Of a DNA stretch of 64,000 nt, positions 25,801 through 33,009 are shown in pieces. This stretch comes from Catellatospora bangladeshensis. Lineage in GTDB: Bacteria > Actinomycetota > Actinomycetes > Mycobacteriales > Micromonosporaceae. The stretch is from positions 117,835 through 181,834 of the forward strand of contig NZ_BONF01000025.1 in NCBI RefSeq assembly GCF_016862575.1, in the 5' to 3' direction. The notes beneath the pieces are model-generated. The model was given only the letters and a program-made list of their open reading frames with translations, did no database searches and was not told where the DNA came from. How positions within the stretch are numbered: the stretch's first letter is position 1; each line of letters opens with the position of its first letter. A program made the position numbers and the translations under genes.

Positions 25801-28160
25801 CCGCCTGGGCGCAGGTGCTGGAGTGCGGCGAGTTCGGTGTGGACGACGACTTCTTCGCCCTGGGCGGGGACTCGTTCAAGGCCGTACGGGCGGTGCGCGC
25901 CATCGACCCGCAGCTGCGCGTCATCGACCTGTTCACCCGGCCCACCGTGCGTGAGCTGGCGGCGCACCTGGACGGCGGCGCCCGCCCCGGCGGGCTGCTG
26001 CACCGGCTGGCCGGTCCGGCCACGGCCGCGCTGACCGTGGTGTGCGTGCCGTACGGTGGTGGCTCGGCGGCCGCGTACGGTCCCTTCGCGACCGAATTGG
26101 CGCAACGTATGCCGGACACGGCCGTGCTGGCCGTCGAGCTGCCCGGTCACGACCCGGCCCGCCCGGACGAGCCGCAGCTCCCGCTGCCGGAGCTGATCGA
26201 CCGCATCGCCGCCGAACTGCCCGCAGGTCCCGTGCTCGTCTACGGGCACTGCGTCGGCTCGGCCGCGGCCACCGAGCTGGCACTACGGCTGGAGGCGGAC
26301 GGCCGCGAGGTCGCCGGGCTGGTCGTCGGCGGCAGCTTCCCCGCGGCCCGGCTGCCCGGGCGCCTGTCGGCCTGGCTGCACCGGCGCTTCCCGGCGACCT
26401 GGTGGACGTCGGACCGGGCGTACCGGGACTTCCTGCGTTCGCTGGGCGGCCTGGACGACGACGAAGGCCTCGACGCGGACGTGATCCTGCGCGGCCTGCG
26501 CCACGACGTGGACCAGGCGCAGTCCTGGTTCACGCGCGAGCTGACCCGGCCCGACCGGCGGCGGCTGCGGGCCCCGGTGCTGTGCGCCATCGGCGCCCGC
26601 GACCGCTCCACCGAACTCTACGAGGAGCGCTACGCCGAGTGGGGCGCCTTCGCCGACCGGGTCGAGCTGGCCGTGGTGCCCCGCGCGGGCCACTACTTCC
26701 TCAAGCACCAGGCGTCGTGGCTGGCCGAACGGGTCGCCGCCGCGGTCGCGGGCTGGCGCGCGGGCAGCCTGCCGCCGCCGGCCGCGGACTCGGTGACCGG
26801 CGGCGCGGCCCGCCGTGACCTGCGCGAGTTCTACCTGATGGCGGCCGGTCAGTCGATCTCGCTGATCGGGGCGGCGCTCAGCTCGTTCGCGCTGGGCGTG
26901 TGGGCGTATCAGCGAAGCGGCCGGGTGGCCGACTACGCGCTGGTCACCATGCTGGCGCTGCTGCCCGCGATCCTGCTGCTGCCGCTGGGCGGCGCGGTCG
27001 CCGACCGGGTGGACCGGCGGCGCGTCATGCTGGCCTGCAACGGGATGGGCGCGCTGATCATGTCCACGATGGTCGCGCTGCTGGCCGTGGACCGGCTCAG
27101 CATCGCCGGGGTCGGGGTGCTGGTCGGGCTGCTGTCGGCGGTGACCGCGTTCCACCGGCCGGCATACCTGGCGGCGGTGGCGCAGCTGGTGCCCAAGCCG
27201 TATCTGGGTCAGGCCAACGCGCTGGCGAATCTGGGGCCCGGCATCGGCCAGCTGATCGCCCCGCTGGCCGGTGGGGCGCTGATCACGGCGCTGGGCCTGC
27301 CCGGGGTCGTGGTGGTGGACGTGCTGTCGCTGCTGGCCGGGTTCGCCACGCTGCTCGCGGTGCGGCTGCCGGACCGGCTGTTCCGGCGGCAGGAGGAGAC
27401 GTTCACCAGGGCGATCGCGGGCGGCTGGCGCTTCCTGGTCCGGCGGCGGCCGTTCCTGATCATGATCGGGTTCTTCGTGGTGGAGAACTACCTGGCCATG
27501 CTCGCCCTCGCGGTCACCGTGCCCACGGTGTACGCCTTCAGCGACGCCACCGGCGTCAGCGTCGTCACCGCCTGCAGCGGCCTCGGCGCGGGACTCGGCG
27601 CGCTGGCGATGGTGTTGTGGGGCGGCTCGCAGCGCCGCGCCCTCGGCATGGTCGGCTTCGTCTCCGGTGTCGGCCTCGGCGCGCTGCTGGTGGGCCTGCG
27701 CCCGTCGCTGGCGGTGGCGGCCGCAGGCAGCCTCGTCTGGTACGCGTCGCTGACCGTCCTCAACGCCCACTGGCTGGCCCTGATCCAGGTCAAGGTCGGC
27801 CTCGACCTGCAGGGCCGGGTCCTGGCCACCAACCAGATGCTCGCCGTCGCCATGACCCCGCTGGCGTTCCTCACCGCACCGCCACTGGCCGAAGCGGTCC
27901 AGCCACTGCTGATGCCGGGCGGGGCGCTCGCCACGACGGTCGGGCGGGTGGTCGGCGTGGGTGACGGCCGCGGCAACGCCCTCATCCTGATCGCCTGCGG
28001 GCTGGCCCTGGCGATCTGGGGCCTGCTCGGCCTGGCCTACCGGCCGCTGCGCCGGATGGAGGACGACCTGCCCGACGCCGTGACCGGTGCGGAGATCGCC
28101 GACAGCCTCGACGAGGTCCAGGCCGCCGCCGACCGCCTGGCGACCGCGAGCGCCCGCTGA
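22884..28160 (+). CDS. Nonribosomal peptide synthetase C-A-T-TE fused to MFS transporter
   Basis: A 1758-residue terminal synthetase. The condensation domain (38-470) has HHIACDA at 162-168. The adenylation domain (475-960) has FTSGSTGQPKG and YGPTETTV, but its A4 region reads THAADLGLTNLL, without the usual FD. The carrier domain serine is S997 (LGGDSFK). A type I thioesterase (about 1030-1300) has GHCVGS with nucleophile Cys1123 instead of Ser, plus D1240 and H1270. From residue 1314 to about 1735 there is a complete MFS_3-type transporter with about ten to twelve helices, including the GGAVADRVDRRRVM loop. It should release the tetrapeptide and may also export it. The GTG at 22884 overlaps the previous stop as GTGA and follows GGAGGTGG. 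Codon use is continuous across the TE-MFS junction, and I see no frameshift. Confidence 0.93.
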   Translation: MTVTDTQRSLLKSRLAQARRTVAAPAGIPAGDPDQPAPLSRAQARLWFLHQLEPDSPAYHVPAAVRLRGPLDTEALTAAVRELAARHHVLRTTFADHDGEPLAVLGDADRVPVAVVDADPARLTELLLACRDRLFRLDREPPLRAEIFRLAPDEHVLLLVVHHIACDAWSLDLMLGELGELYAARVTGGPAPAAPPLQYADFARWQATRPAPESDLDWWAGQLSGLEPVLDLPVDRPRPALADWSAGQIPVELPAALAERIGALAAASAATPFMVLLAAWQATLARVCGTDDVAVGVPHAGRHHPGVERMVGCFIGTLVLRGDLSGDPTGRELLIRVRERALDAFGHAETPFERIVDRLQPERNLATTPIFQVLLNVLDTPATPPSLPGAAELELPIRTTKYDLNLALSRTDGGYRGGLLYRADLFDEVTARRLAGWFRTLLDGLAADPDRPVGELPLEADPAGGPDGPEAGYALDRPLHELITQHAVTSPHAVAVVAADGTLDYAELDRRASVVAGRLLAAGMRPEEPVAVLTERGVSLPVAMLGVLRAGGVYLPVDPGYPDGRLSGILDTAGVRFVLTEAEHAGRVPGREALVVAGLTGEPAAPVPVSPDRLAYLIFTSGSTGQPKGVTVEHRHITHYLHAVRDRIGRPGSYALVSTHAADLGLTNLLGALTTGATAYLVDRETATDPGAFAAYLAAHPVDAVKMVPSHLELLAAHGDLAALLPRRLLVLAGEPVPWELVERVERARPDLDVQVHYGPTETTVSVLGCRTADIPAAQRHGIVPIGLPFANVRCRVTDPAGREVPAGVPGELRLGGPSVARGYLGLADGRFDGGWYRSGDRVRVNAAGLVEILGRVDDQVKIRGFRVELTEVATALREVAGVGEAVVLPVGQAHTRRLAAWITPESADPVLVRAALRDRLPDYMVPAAITPLAALPLTANGKVDRAALPEPAPPAAANGVPPSTPMEQRVAAAWAQVLECGEFGVDDDFFALGGDSFKAVRAVRAIDPQLRVIDLFTRPTVRELAAHLDGGARPGGLLHRLAGPATAALTVVCVPYGGGSAAAYGPFATELAQRMPDTAVLAVELPGHDPARPDEPQLPLPELIDRIAAELPAGPVLVYGHCVGSAAATELALRLEADGREVAGLVVGGSFPAARLPGRLSAWLHRRFPATWWTSDRAYRDFLRSLGGLDDDEGLDADVILRGLRHDVDQAQSWFTRELTRPDRRRLRAPVLCAIGARDRSTELYEERYAEWGAFADRVELAVVPRAGHYFLKHQASWLAERVAAAVAGWRAGSLPPPAADSVTGGAARRDLREFYLMAAGQSISLIGAALSSFALGVWAYQRSGRVADYALVTMLALLPAILLLPLGGAVADRVDRRRVMLACNGMGALIMSTMVALLAVDRLSIAGVGVLVGLLSAVTAFHRPAYLAAVAQLVPKPYLGQANALANLGPGIGQLIAPLAGGALITALGLPGVVVVDVLSLLAGFATLLAVRLPDRLFRRQEETFTRAIAGGWRFLVRRRPFLIMIGFFVVENYLAMLALAVTVPTVYAFSDATGVSVVTACSGLGAGLGALAMVLWGGSQRRALGMVGFVSGVGLGALLVGLRPSLAVAAAGSLVWYASLTVLNAHWLALIQVKVGLDLQGRVLATNQMLAVAMTPLAFLTAPPLAEAVQPLLMPGGALATTVGRVVGVGDGRGNALILIACGLALAIWGLLGLAYRPLRRMEDDLPDAVTGAEIADSLDEVQAAADRLATASAR

Positions 28161-28193
28161 CCCCACCCCGCCGCCGTCGGGACCGCGGCGCGG

Positions 28194-28228
28194 CCGGGCC
28201 GCCCGGAGAGCACGTCCGGGCGGCCCGG
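28194..28228. terminator. Perfect 14-bp hairpin between convergent genes
   Basis: CCGGGCCGCCCGGA (28194-28207) pairs perfectly with 28215-28228 around the 7-nt loop GAGCACG. It lies between the NRPS operon and the convergent FMN reductase gene, so it probably terminates both. Confidence 0.85.
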
Positions 28229-28234
28229 TGCCGC

Positions 28235-28834
28235 TCACGCCGGGTAGGGGGACGCTTCGCGAGCTGCCCGGAGCGCGCCCGACCACCAGGCGAGCTGGTC
28301 GAGCATGGTCTTGGCGTACCCGGCGGGCTCGTCGGACAGCGGGCGCCCGTCCCGCCAAGCGGTGAAGTAGTTCGGGAAGGCCAGCCCGTCGCGGATGGTG
28401 ACCGCGTGCAGTTCGCTGAACACGTTCTCCAGGTGCAGCACCGCGTGCCGGCCCCCGGCCCCGCCGCCGTAGCTGACGAACGCCACCGGCTTGGCCGCCC
28501 ACTGGGTGAAGTGCCAGTCGATGGCGGCCTTCAGCGCGGCCGGGTAGCTGTGGTTGTACTCCGGGGTCACCACGATGAACCCGTCGGCGGCCTCCAGCGC
28601 CGCGGTCAGGGCGGCCATCCCGGCCGGGCGCGGGTAGTCGGCACCGGCCAGCTTCGGCGGCATCGCGGGTAGCGCCAGCGGCAGCTCCACCTCCGCGAGG
28701 TCGACGACCTCCACCTCGAAGCCGCCGTGTGATCGGGCCTGCTCGGCGACCCATGATGCGACGACGGGCCCGAACCGGCCCTCCCGGACGCTTCCGACGA
28801 TGACGGCCAGCCTGTGCTTGCTCTCGTTTTCCAT
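28235..28834 (-). CDS. NADPH-dependent FMN reductase family protein
   Basis: A 199-residue flavodoxin-fold oxidoreductase. The phosphate-binding loop GSVREGRFGPVV lies at about 14-25, and the flavin-contacting TPEYNHSYPAALKAAIDW motif at about 89-106 is typical of this family. These enzymes reduce FMN, quinones or azo compounds with NAD(P)H in the cytoplasm. The ATG at 28834 was chosen over a longer upstream frame because the family N-terminus (KHRLAVIVGS) follows directly. It is divergent from an XRE regulator 102 nt away, a frequent arrangement in which the regulator controls the reductase. It converges on the NRPS operon. Confidence 0.88.
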   Translation of the reverse strand: MENESKHRLAVIVGSVREGRFGPVVASWVAEQARSHGGFEVEVVDLAEVELPLALPAMPPKLAGADYPRPAGMAALTAALEAADGFIVVTPEYNHSYPAALKAAIDWHFTQWAAKPVAFVSYGGGAGGRHAVLHLENVFSELHAVTIRDGLAFPNYFTAWRDGRPLSDEPAGYAKTMLDQLAWWSGALRAAREASPYPA

Positions 28835-28923
28835 GAGCACCACCCTGCGCGCCCGCCGCGGCCGCAACCAGACCGCGCTCAGGCTGGCCCCAGCAGGGCC
28901 AGGCTGTGCCCGCCGCCCCGCCA

Positions 28924-28936
28924 TAGACTTCCCCGC
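28924..28936 (+). promoter_or_regulatory. -10 box for a probably leaderless regulator mRNA
   Basis: TAGACT at 28924-28929 is followed 7 nt later by the GTG start at 28937. No Shine-Dalgarno site is present. This spacing puts the expected transcription start at or next to the start codon. Confidence 0.45.
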
Positions 28937-29779
28937 GTGGGATCACCGTTGGGAGACTTCGTCCGGGCCAGGCGCGACAGCATCCAGCCGGAGCAGCTCG
29001 GACTGCCCGACCACGGCCGCCGCCGCGCGCCGGGGCTGCGCCGCTCGGACCTGGCCACCCGCGCCGGCATCAGCGTGGAGTACCTGACCCGCATCGAGCA
29101 GGGCCGCGACCGCAACCCGTCGCTGTCCGTGGTCAACGCGATCGCCGACGCGCTCAGCCTCAGCATCGCCGACCGCACCCACCTGCACCACCTCGCGAAA
29201 ATCACCGGCGGCGCGTGTGCGGGGATGCGCCGACCCGCCCCGCCGGACCGGACCGTGCGGCCCGGCGCCCTCGCGGCGCTGCGCCTGCTGGAGCCCGGCA
29301 TCGCCGTCCTCACCAACGGCCTGGGCGACGTGCTCGCCCACACCACCGGCTTCGCCCTGCTCACCGCCGGATCGGGCCTGCTCGACGCGGACGCGCCGAA
29401 CCTCACCCGCTACGTCTTCACCGACCCGCGAGCGCGCTCGTTCTTCCCCGACTGGGACGCCGTCGCCGACGAGCAGGCCTTCGCCCTGTGGACCGGCCCG
29501 TCCCGGGACGCCGTCGAGTGGTTCTCCACCGACCTTGCCCACACCGCCGGACCGGAGTTCACCCGGCGCCTGCACCTGCACACCCCGCCACCCGCCGGAA
29601 CCCTGCGTATCCACCATCCCTCGGGCCACGACCTACGCCTGGACCGCGAGAACCTGGACCTGTCCGCCGACGCCCAGCGCGTCACCCTCTACCTGCCCGC
29701 CGACGAAGCCACCGCCGACACTCTCGCCCGGCTGCAGGCCGACGAACCCCGCACTCCGCATCTGCGCCTCGTCGCCTAG
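28937..29779 (+). CDS. XRE-family transcriptional regulator with MmyB-like sensor domain
   Basis: A 280-residue regulator. An N-terminal helix-turn-helix spans about residues 8-90, including GLRRSDLATRAGISVEYLTR and IEQGRDRNPS. The C-terminal MmyB-type ligand-binding domain contains LEPGIAVLTNGLGDVLAHT, NLTRYVFTDPRAR and a VEWFSTDLAHTAG segment. Members of this class commonly sit divergently next to an oxidoreductase they regulate; here that would be the FMN reductase. The GTG start at 28937 has no ribosome-binding site but a -10 box just upstream, so translation is probably leaderless. The ligand is unknown. Confidence 0.88.
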   Translation: MGSPLGDFVRARRDSIQPEQLGLPDHGRRRAPGLRRSDLATRAGISVEYLTRIEQGRDRNPSLSVVNAIADALSLSIADRTHLHHLAKITGGACAGMRRPAPPDRTVRPGALAALRLLEPGIAVLTNGLGDVLAHTTGFALLTAGSGLLDADAPNLTRYVFTDPRARSFFPDWDAVADEQAFALWTGPSRDAVEWFSTDLAHTAGPEFTRRLHLHTPPPAGTLRIHHPSGHDLRLDRENLDLSADAQRVTLYLPADEATADTLARLQADEPRTPHLRLVA

Positions 29780-29894
29780 TAGGCGGTGTCCCGAAGCCGT
29801 GGTCCGGGTGGCGACTCGTCGGCGGTGAGGTCGGGGCGGGTACGAGACGAGGTGCTACCGTCGCCGTTCACCCGGGAACCTGGAGCGCACCGCC

Positions 29895-30386
29895 ATGAAG
29901 TACACCGTCTCGATCGAGATCGCGCTGCCGCGGGAGCGGGTGGCCCAGCTGCTCGCCGACCCGGCACACCTGCCCATGTGGCTGCGGGGCCTGGTGCTGC
30001 ACGAGCCGCTGAACGGGGCGCACGGACAGGTCGGCACCAGGTCACGGGTCGTGCTCCAGATGGGGCAGCAGAGGATCGAGGCCACCGAGACCATCACCCG
30101 CCGCGAACCGGCCGACCTGCACGGGATCCCGAAGGACAGCGTCGTTCACTTCGAGCGCGAGATCGTCAGCCAGGGCATGTGGAGCGCCGCACGCGAACGG
30201 CTGACCGAGACCGGTCCGGAGACGACGCTCTGGACGAGCGAGAACGAGTACCGGTTCAGCGGCCTGCTCATGCGGCTGGTCGGCCTGCTGATGCCCGGCT
30301 CCTTCCGCAAGCAGTCGCTACAGCACATGCAGGACTTCAAAGCATTCGCCGAACACGGCAAGGACGTCCGCCGAGCGAAGATCTGA
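29895..30386 (+). CDS. SRPBCC family protein
   Basis: A 163-residue START/Bet v 1-like protein (polyketide cyclase/dehydrase and lipid-transport superfamily). It opens with the usual MKYTVSIEIALPRERV strand-helix, then DPAHLPMWLRGLV, and ends with a long C-terminal helix containing KQSLQHMQDFKAFAEHGKDV. These proteins bind hydrophobic ligands in a central cavity. Nothing near it fixes the ligand. The ATG at 29895 follows TGGAGCG. Two hairpin repeats lie after the stop. Confidence 0.82.
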   Translation: MKYTVSIEIALPRERVAQLLADPAHLPMWLRGLVLHEPLNGAHGQVGTRSRVVLQMGQQRIEATETITRREPADLHGIPKDSVVHFEREIVSQGMWSAARERLTETGPETTLWTSENEYRFSGLLMRLVGLLMPGSFRKQSLQHMQDFKAFAEHGKDVRRAKI

Positions 30387-30427
30387 TCCCGCGCCCGCCC
30401 CGCCCCGCCCCGCCACCAAGGCGCGCC

Positions 30428-30494
30428 GATCTTGCGCGAACTGTGGGTGCGACACGCCCACATCGCCCATAAGGGCAACACTTCGCGCAAGATC
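30428..30494. repeat. Compound hairpin repeat (element E)
   Basis: Outer arms GATCTTGCGCGAA (30428-30440) and TTCGCGCAAGATC (30482-30494) pair over 13 bp. Inside are two smaller stems, GTGGG/CCCAC and GCCC/GGGC. It differs in sequence from the A-D elements. It lies between the SRPBCC and PP2C-like genes and could terminate transcription. Confidence 0.7.
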
Positions 30495-30531
30495 GACACG
30501 ATCATGGAGGGCGCAGCTCAGCGGGCGCGGC

Positions 30532-30598
30532 GATGATCGCCGTCTCGTGTCACATCCTGCGGCCCAGCCCCACAATCCGACACGAAACCGCGATCATG
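30532..30598. repeat. Intergenic inverted-repeat element, copy C
   Basis: Arms containing GATGATCGC and TCGTGTC at the left (30532-30552) and CGACACGA and CGATCAT at the right form a family member of the elements at 7361, 14349 and 41917. It sits 69 nt from the 3' end of the PP2C-like gene and only 38 nt from element E. Confidence 0.72.
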
Positions 30599-30666
30599 GC
30601 GCGGGGTGCGGGGACGCGCAGGGTGGGCACCGTGGCGCGGCGGCGCGGGGATCGTGCGGCGGCTGG

Positions 30667-31509
30667 TCAGCGGGGCGCGGGGTCGAAGAGGCAGAGGGCG
30701 ACGGTGGCGTCGTCGTGGCGCTTGTGGCGGGGGCGGGAGTAGCCGTCGGCATCGGCGGTCTCCGCCTGGCGGACCTGGCGGATCAGCTCCACCGGCCCGT
30801 CGGCGGTGAGGACGTCCAGCAGCCCGGCCCAGTCGTAGAGGCCGAACAGGTCGACCGCGCACGAGGCGCCGTCGGTCAGCAGCGCCGCGCGCCGTATGGC
30901 CCGGGGGCCGCGCAGGGGCAGCCGCCCGGTCACCGCCTGTGCCGCCGCGGCGGGATCGGCCGCGGCGACCCAGTAACCGCCGGGCGTGTTGGTGAGCTCC
31001 TGCTTGCGGAGGGCGGCCGTGAGCTGCCGGGCACGGTGCACGGCGGAGCCGACGGACACGTCGCCCGCGAGCGCCTCCCTGCGGATCTGCTCGTACACCC
31101 GGTCGAACCGGTCGTCGACGACCGCGAACGTCTCGGCTCCGACGTCGGCCACGAGCGGGCTGTCACACAGGACCAGGTATTCCAGCTCGGTGCCGGTGTC
31201 GCGGACGAGGCAGGCGGTCGCGGCAGGCGTGCTCGGGTTGGCCAGGTCGCACCCGGGATGCTCGCGGGCGACCCGTTCGATGGCGGTGGCCAGCAGGTCC
31301 GGCAGCGTGGCGGCGAGCGCCGCGTCGGCGGCCTCGCTGAGCCGCGCCACGAGCCGGCGGGTGTACCAGGCCGGGCCGTGCGCGCAGCCGGTGTCCAGGT
31401 CCGGGTGGGCCGAGACGCCGTCGAGCACGCCGACCAGGGCACCGTGGTGGAAGACCTGGTCCTCGTTGGGGCGGCCGGGTGCGGCCTCCGTCGCCGTGAT
31501 GACCCGCAT
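30667..31509 (-). CDS. PP2C-like protein phosphatase
   Basis: A 280-residue PPM-type metal-dependent phosphatase. The metal-binding motifs are visible: NEDQVFHHGALVGVLDGVSA near the N-terminus (NED and LDG aspartates), the central PAATACLV strand, LCDSPLVADV, ALLTDGAS and the C-terminal RHDDATVALC. Such proteins remove phosphate from Ser or Thr and often act in regulatory cascades. No kinase or anti-sigma partner is adjacent. ATG 31509 was preferred because GAGGTGGAG lies just upstream; a GTG three codons earlier is possible. It is divergent from the AHSA1 gene 160 nt away. Confidence 0.8.
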   Translation of the reverse strand: MRVITATEAAPGRPNEDQVFHHGALVGVLDGVSAHPDLDTGCAHGPAWYTRRLVARLSEAADAALAATLPDLLATAIERVAREHPGCDLANPSTPAATACLVRDTGTELEYLVLCDSPLVADVGAETFAVVDDRFDRVYEQIRREALAGDVSVGSAVHRARQLTAALRKQELTNTPGGYWVAAADPAAAAQAVTGRLPLRGPRAIRRAALLTDGASCAVDLFGLYDWAGLLDVLTADGPVELIRQVRQAETADADGYSRPRHKRHDDATVALCLFDPAPR

Positions 31510-31594
31510 CAGCTCCACCTCGCCTGTTCCGTCGCCGCGGACCCACCTTAGCGATCAAGGCCGAACATGCGCGGCGGCGTACCCATCGGGAAAC

Positions 31595-31654
31595 GCAACC
31601 AAAGGTTGCACGTGCCAGGGGACCGCGGTAACGTGATACGCAACCAAAGGTTGC
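31595..31654 (+). promoter_or_regulatory. Promoter with two identical palindromic operators
   Basis: GCAACCAAAGGTTGC occurs at 31595-31609 and again at 31640-31654, centres 45 nt apart, each with 6-bp perfect arms. Between them a -35 box TTGCAC (31606-31611) and a -10 box TAACGT (31629-31634) are separated by exactly 17 nt. The first operator overlaps the -35 box and the second covers the expected start point. This suits repression by the ArsR-type regulator at 32125. Confidence 0.8.
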
Positions 31655-31669
31655 GAAAGGCTGTGCAGC

Positions 31670-32128
31670 ATGGAGTACGGAACCATCGAGCGCGACATCC
31701 ACGTCGACGCCAAGCCCGAAGTGGTCTTCGAGGTCATCAGCCGCCCCGAGCACATGCGCGAGTGGTGGCCCGACGACGCCCGCTACGAGCCCGTCGCGGG
31801 CGCGGAGGGCGAGCTGGTCTGGCACAACGCGGAGACCGGCGAGACGTCGACCGTCGAGTTCGCCGTCGAGGAGGTGGACCCGCCGAAGCGGTTCTCCTTC
31901 CGGTGGTGCTTCGCCGAGCCCGCGCGGCAGGGACCGTCGCTGCTGGTCACGTTCGACCTGGTCCCGGCCGGGGCGGGCACGCTGGTCCGGATGACCGAGT
32001 CCGGCTTCCGCGAGATGGGCTGGGAGATCGCGGTCCTGGAGGAGAACTACCGCGACCACGTCAGCGGGTGGGACCACTACGTCCCGCGCCTGGCCGCCTA
32101 CATAGGCCGGCTGGTCGGCACCCCATGA
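31670..32128 (+). CDS. AHSA1/SRPBCC domain protein
   Basis: A 152-residue SRPBCC protein of the activator-of-Hsp90-ATPase-like type. It has the family opening (IERDIHVDAKPEVVFEVISR), an EHMREWWPDDARYEP stretch, PPKRFSFRWCF and a long C-terminal helix. It is the first gene of a three-gene unit (AHSA1, ArsR, SRPBCC), a widespread arrangement in actinomycetes with unknown ligand. The ATG at 31670 follows GAAAGG. It lies just after a promoter with two palindromic operators, and its stop overlaps the next start as ATGA. Confidence 0.88.
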   Translation: MEYGTIERDIHVDAKPEVVFEVISRPEHMREWWPDDARYEPVAGAEGELVWHNAETGETSTVEFAVEEVDPPKRFSFRWCFAEPARQGPSLLVTFDLVPAGAGTLVRMTESGFREMGWEIAVLEENYRDHVSGWDHYVPRLAAYIGRLVGTP

Positions 32129-32478
32129 GCACCGCGGTCGACGACGAGCTGTGGTCGGCCATCGGCGACCCGATCCGCCGCACGATGATCGACCTGCTGC
32201 TGGCGGGCGGGCCGGGCACGGCCACGTCGCTGAGCGAGCGGCTGCCGGTGACCCGGCAGGCCGTGGCCAAGCACCTGGCGGTGCTGGACCGGGTCGGGCT
32301 GGTGCACGCCACGCCCGCCGGGCGCGAGCGCCACTTCCAGGTGGACGAGGCGCAGCTGGCCCGTGCCGTCGCGCAGCTGTCGGCGGTCGGCGCGAGCTGG
32401 GACGCCCGCCTGCGCCGGATCAAGCGGATCGCCGAGGCGATCCAGCGCAACCTCGATGAGAACACGGGAGGAGATTGA
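32125..32478 (+). CDS. ArsR-family winged-helix regulator
   Basis: A 117-residue DNA-binding repressor. It has the ArsR/SmtB HTH: LWSAIGDPIRRTMIDLLLAG, then the recognition helix region VTRQAVAKHLAVLDRVGLV and the wing GRERHFQV. No metal-binding cysteine motif is visible, so it is more likely of the non-metal, AHSA1-associated type. The ATG overlaps the previous stop (ATGA). Autoregulation through the two GCAACC palindromes upstream of the operon is likely, by inference from position. Confidence 0.9.
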   Translation: MSTAVDDELWSAIGDPIRRTMIDLLLAGGPGTATSLSERLPVTRQAVAKHLAVLDRVGLVHATPAGRERHFQVDEAQLARAVAQLSAVGASWDARLRRIKRIAEAIQRNLDENTGGD

Positions 32479-32479
32479 G

Positions 32480-32923
32480 ATGGTGGACATCCTGCACCAG
32501 GTCGGCGTGACCGCGCCGCTGGACGAGGTGTACCGGGCGGTCAGCACGCCGGAGGGCCTGGCCGGCTGGTGGACGGTCGACACGACCGGCAAGAGCGAGG
32601 TCGGCGAGCAGCTGGCCTTCCGCTTCGGCGAGCTGGGCGGCTTCGACATGGAGGTGCTCGCCCTCGACCCGGCCGGGCACGTGCGGTGGAAGGTCGTCGA
32701 CGGCCCGCCGGAGTGGATCGGCACCGAGGTCGACTGGCGGCTCAAGCAGCGCGGCGCGTACACGAACGTGCTGTTCAAGCATGAGGGCTGGCGGGAGCCG
32801 GTCGAGTTCATGCACCACTGCAGCACCAAGTGGGCGACGTTCCTGCTCAGCCTGAAGGAGCTGGTGGAGACGGGCCGCGGCCGTCCCTCGCCGGACGACG
32901 TGAAGATCGACGACTGGAACTGA
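32480..32923 (+). CDS. SRPBCC domain protein (AHSA1-like)
   Basis: A 147-residue SRPBCC protein, third in the unit. It shows LHQVGVTAPLDEVYRAVSTP, GLAGWWTVDTTGK, PPEWIGTEVDWRL and a C-terminal helix with CSTKWATFLLSLKELV. It probably binds a small hydrophobic ligand, like its paralogue two genes upstream. The ATG at 32480 has an excellent GGAGGAG site and starts 1 nt after the ArsR stop. Confidence 0.88.
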   Translation: MVDILHQVGVTAPLDEVYRAVSTPEGLAGWWTVDTTGKSEVGEQLAFRFGELGGFDMEVLALDPAGHVRWKVVDGPPEWIGTEVDWRLKQRGAYTNVLFKHEGWREPVEFMHHCSTKWATFLLSLKELVETGRGRPSPDDVKIDDWN

Positions 32924-33009
32924 CGGCTCCGCCGGATCGTCCGGCCCGTCGGCACACGGGGAGCGCGCGCTTCACGGAACGCGCGGGTGCCGAGCGGGTC
33001 GGGCGATGT

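Noticed and set aside
22527..26249. A reverse-strand frame of over 1200 codons opposite the second and third NRPS genes
   Set aside because: The forward strand shows ordered C, A and T domains; the reverse frame is only a codon shadow.
26283..28946. A reverse-strand frame of nearly 900 codons opposite the thioesterase-MFS part
   Set aside because: The composition is shadow-like and it overlaps the real FMN reductase in another frame. The forward strand encodes TE and MFS motifs.
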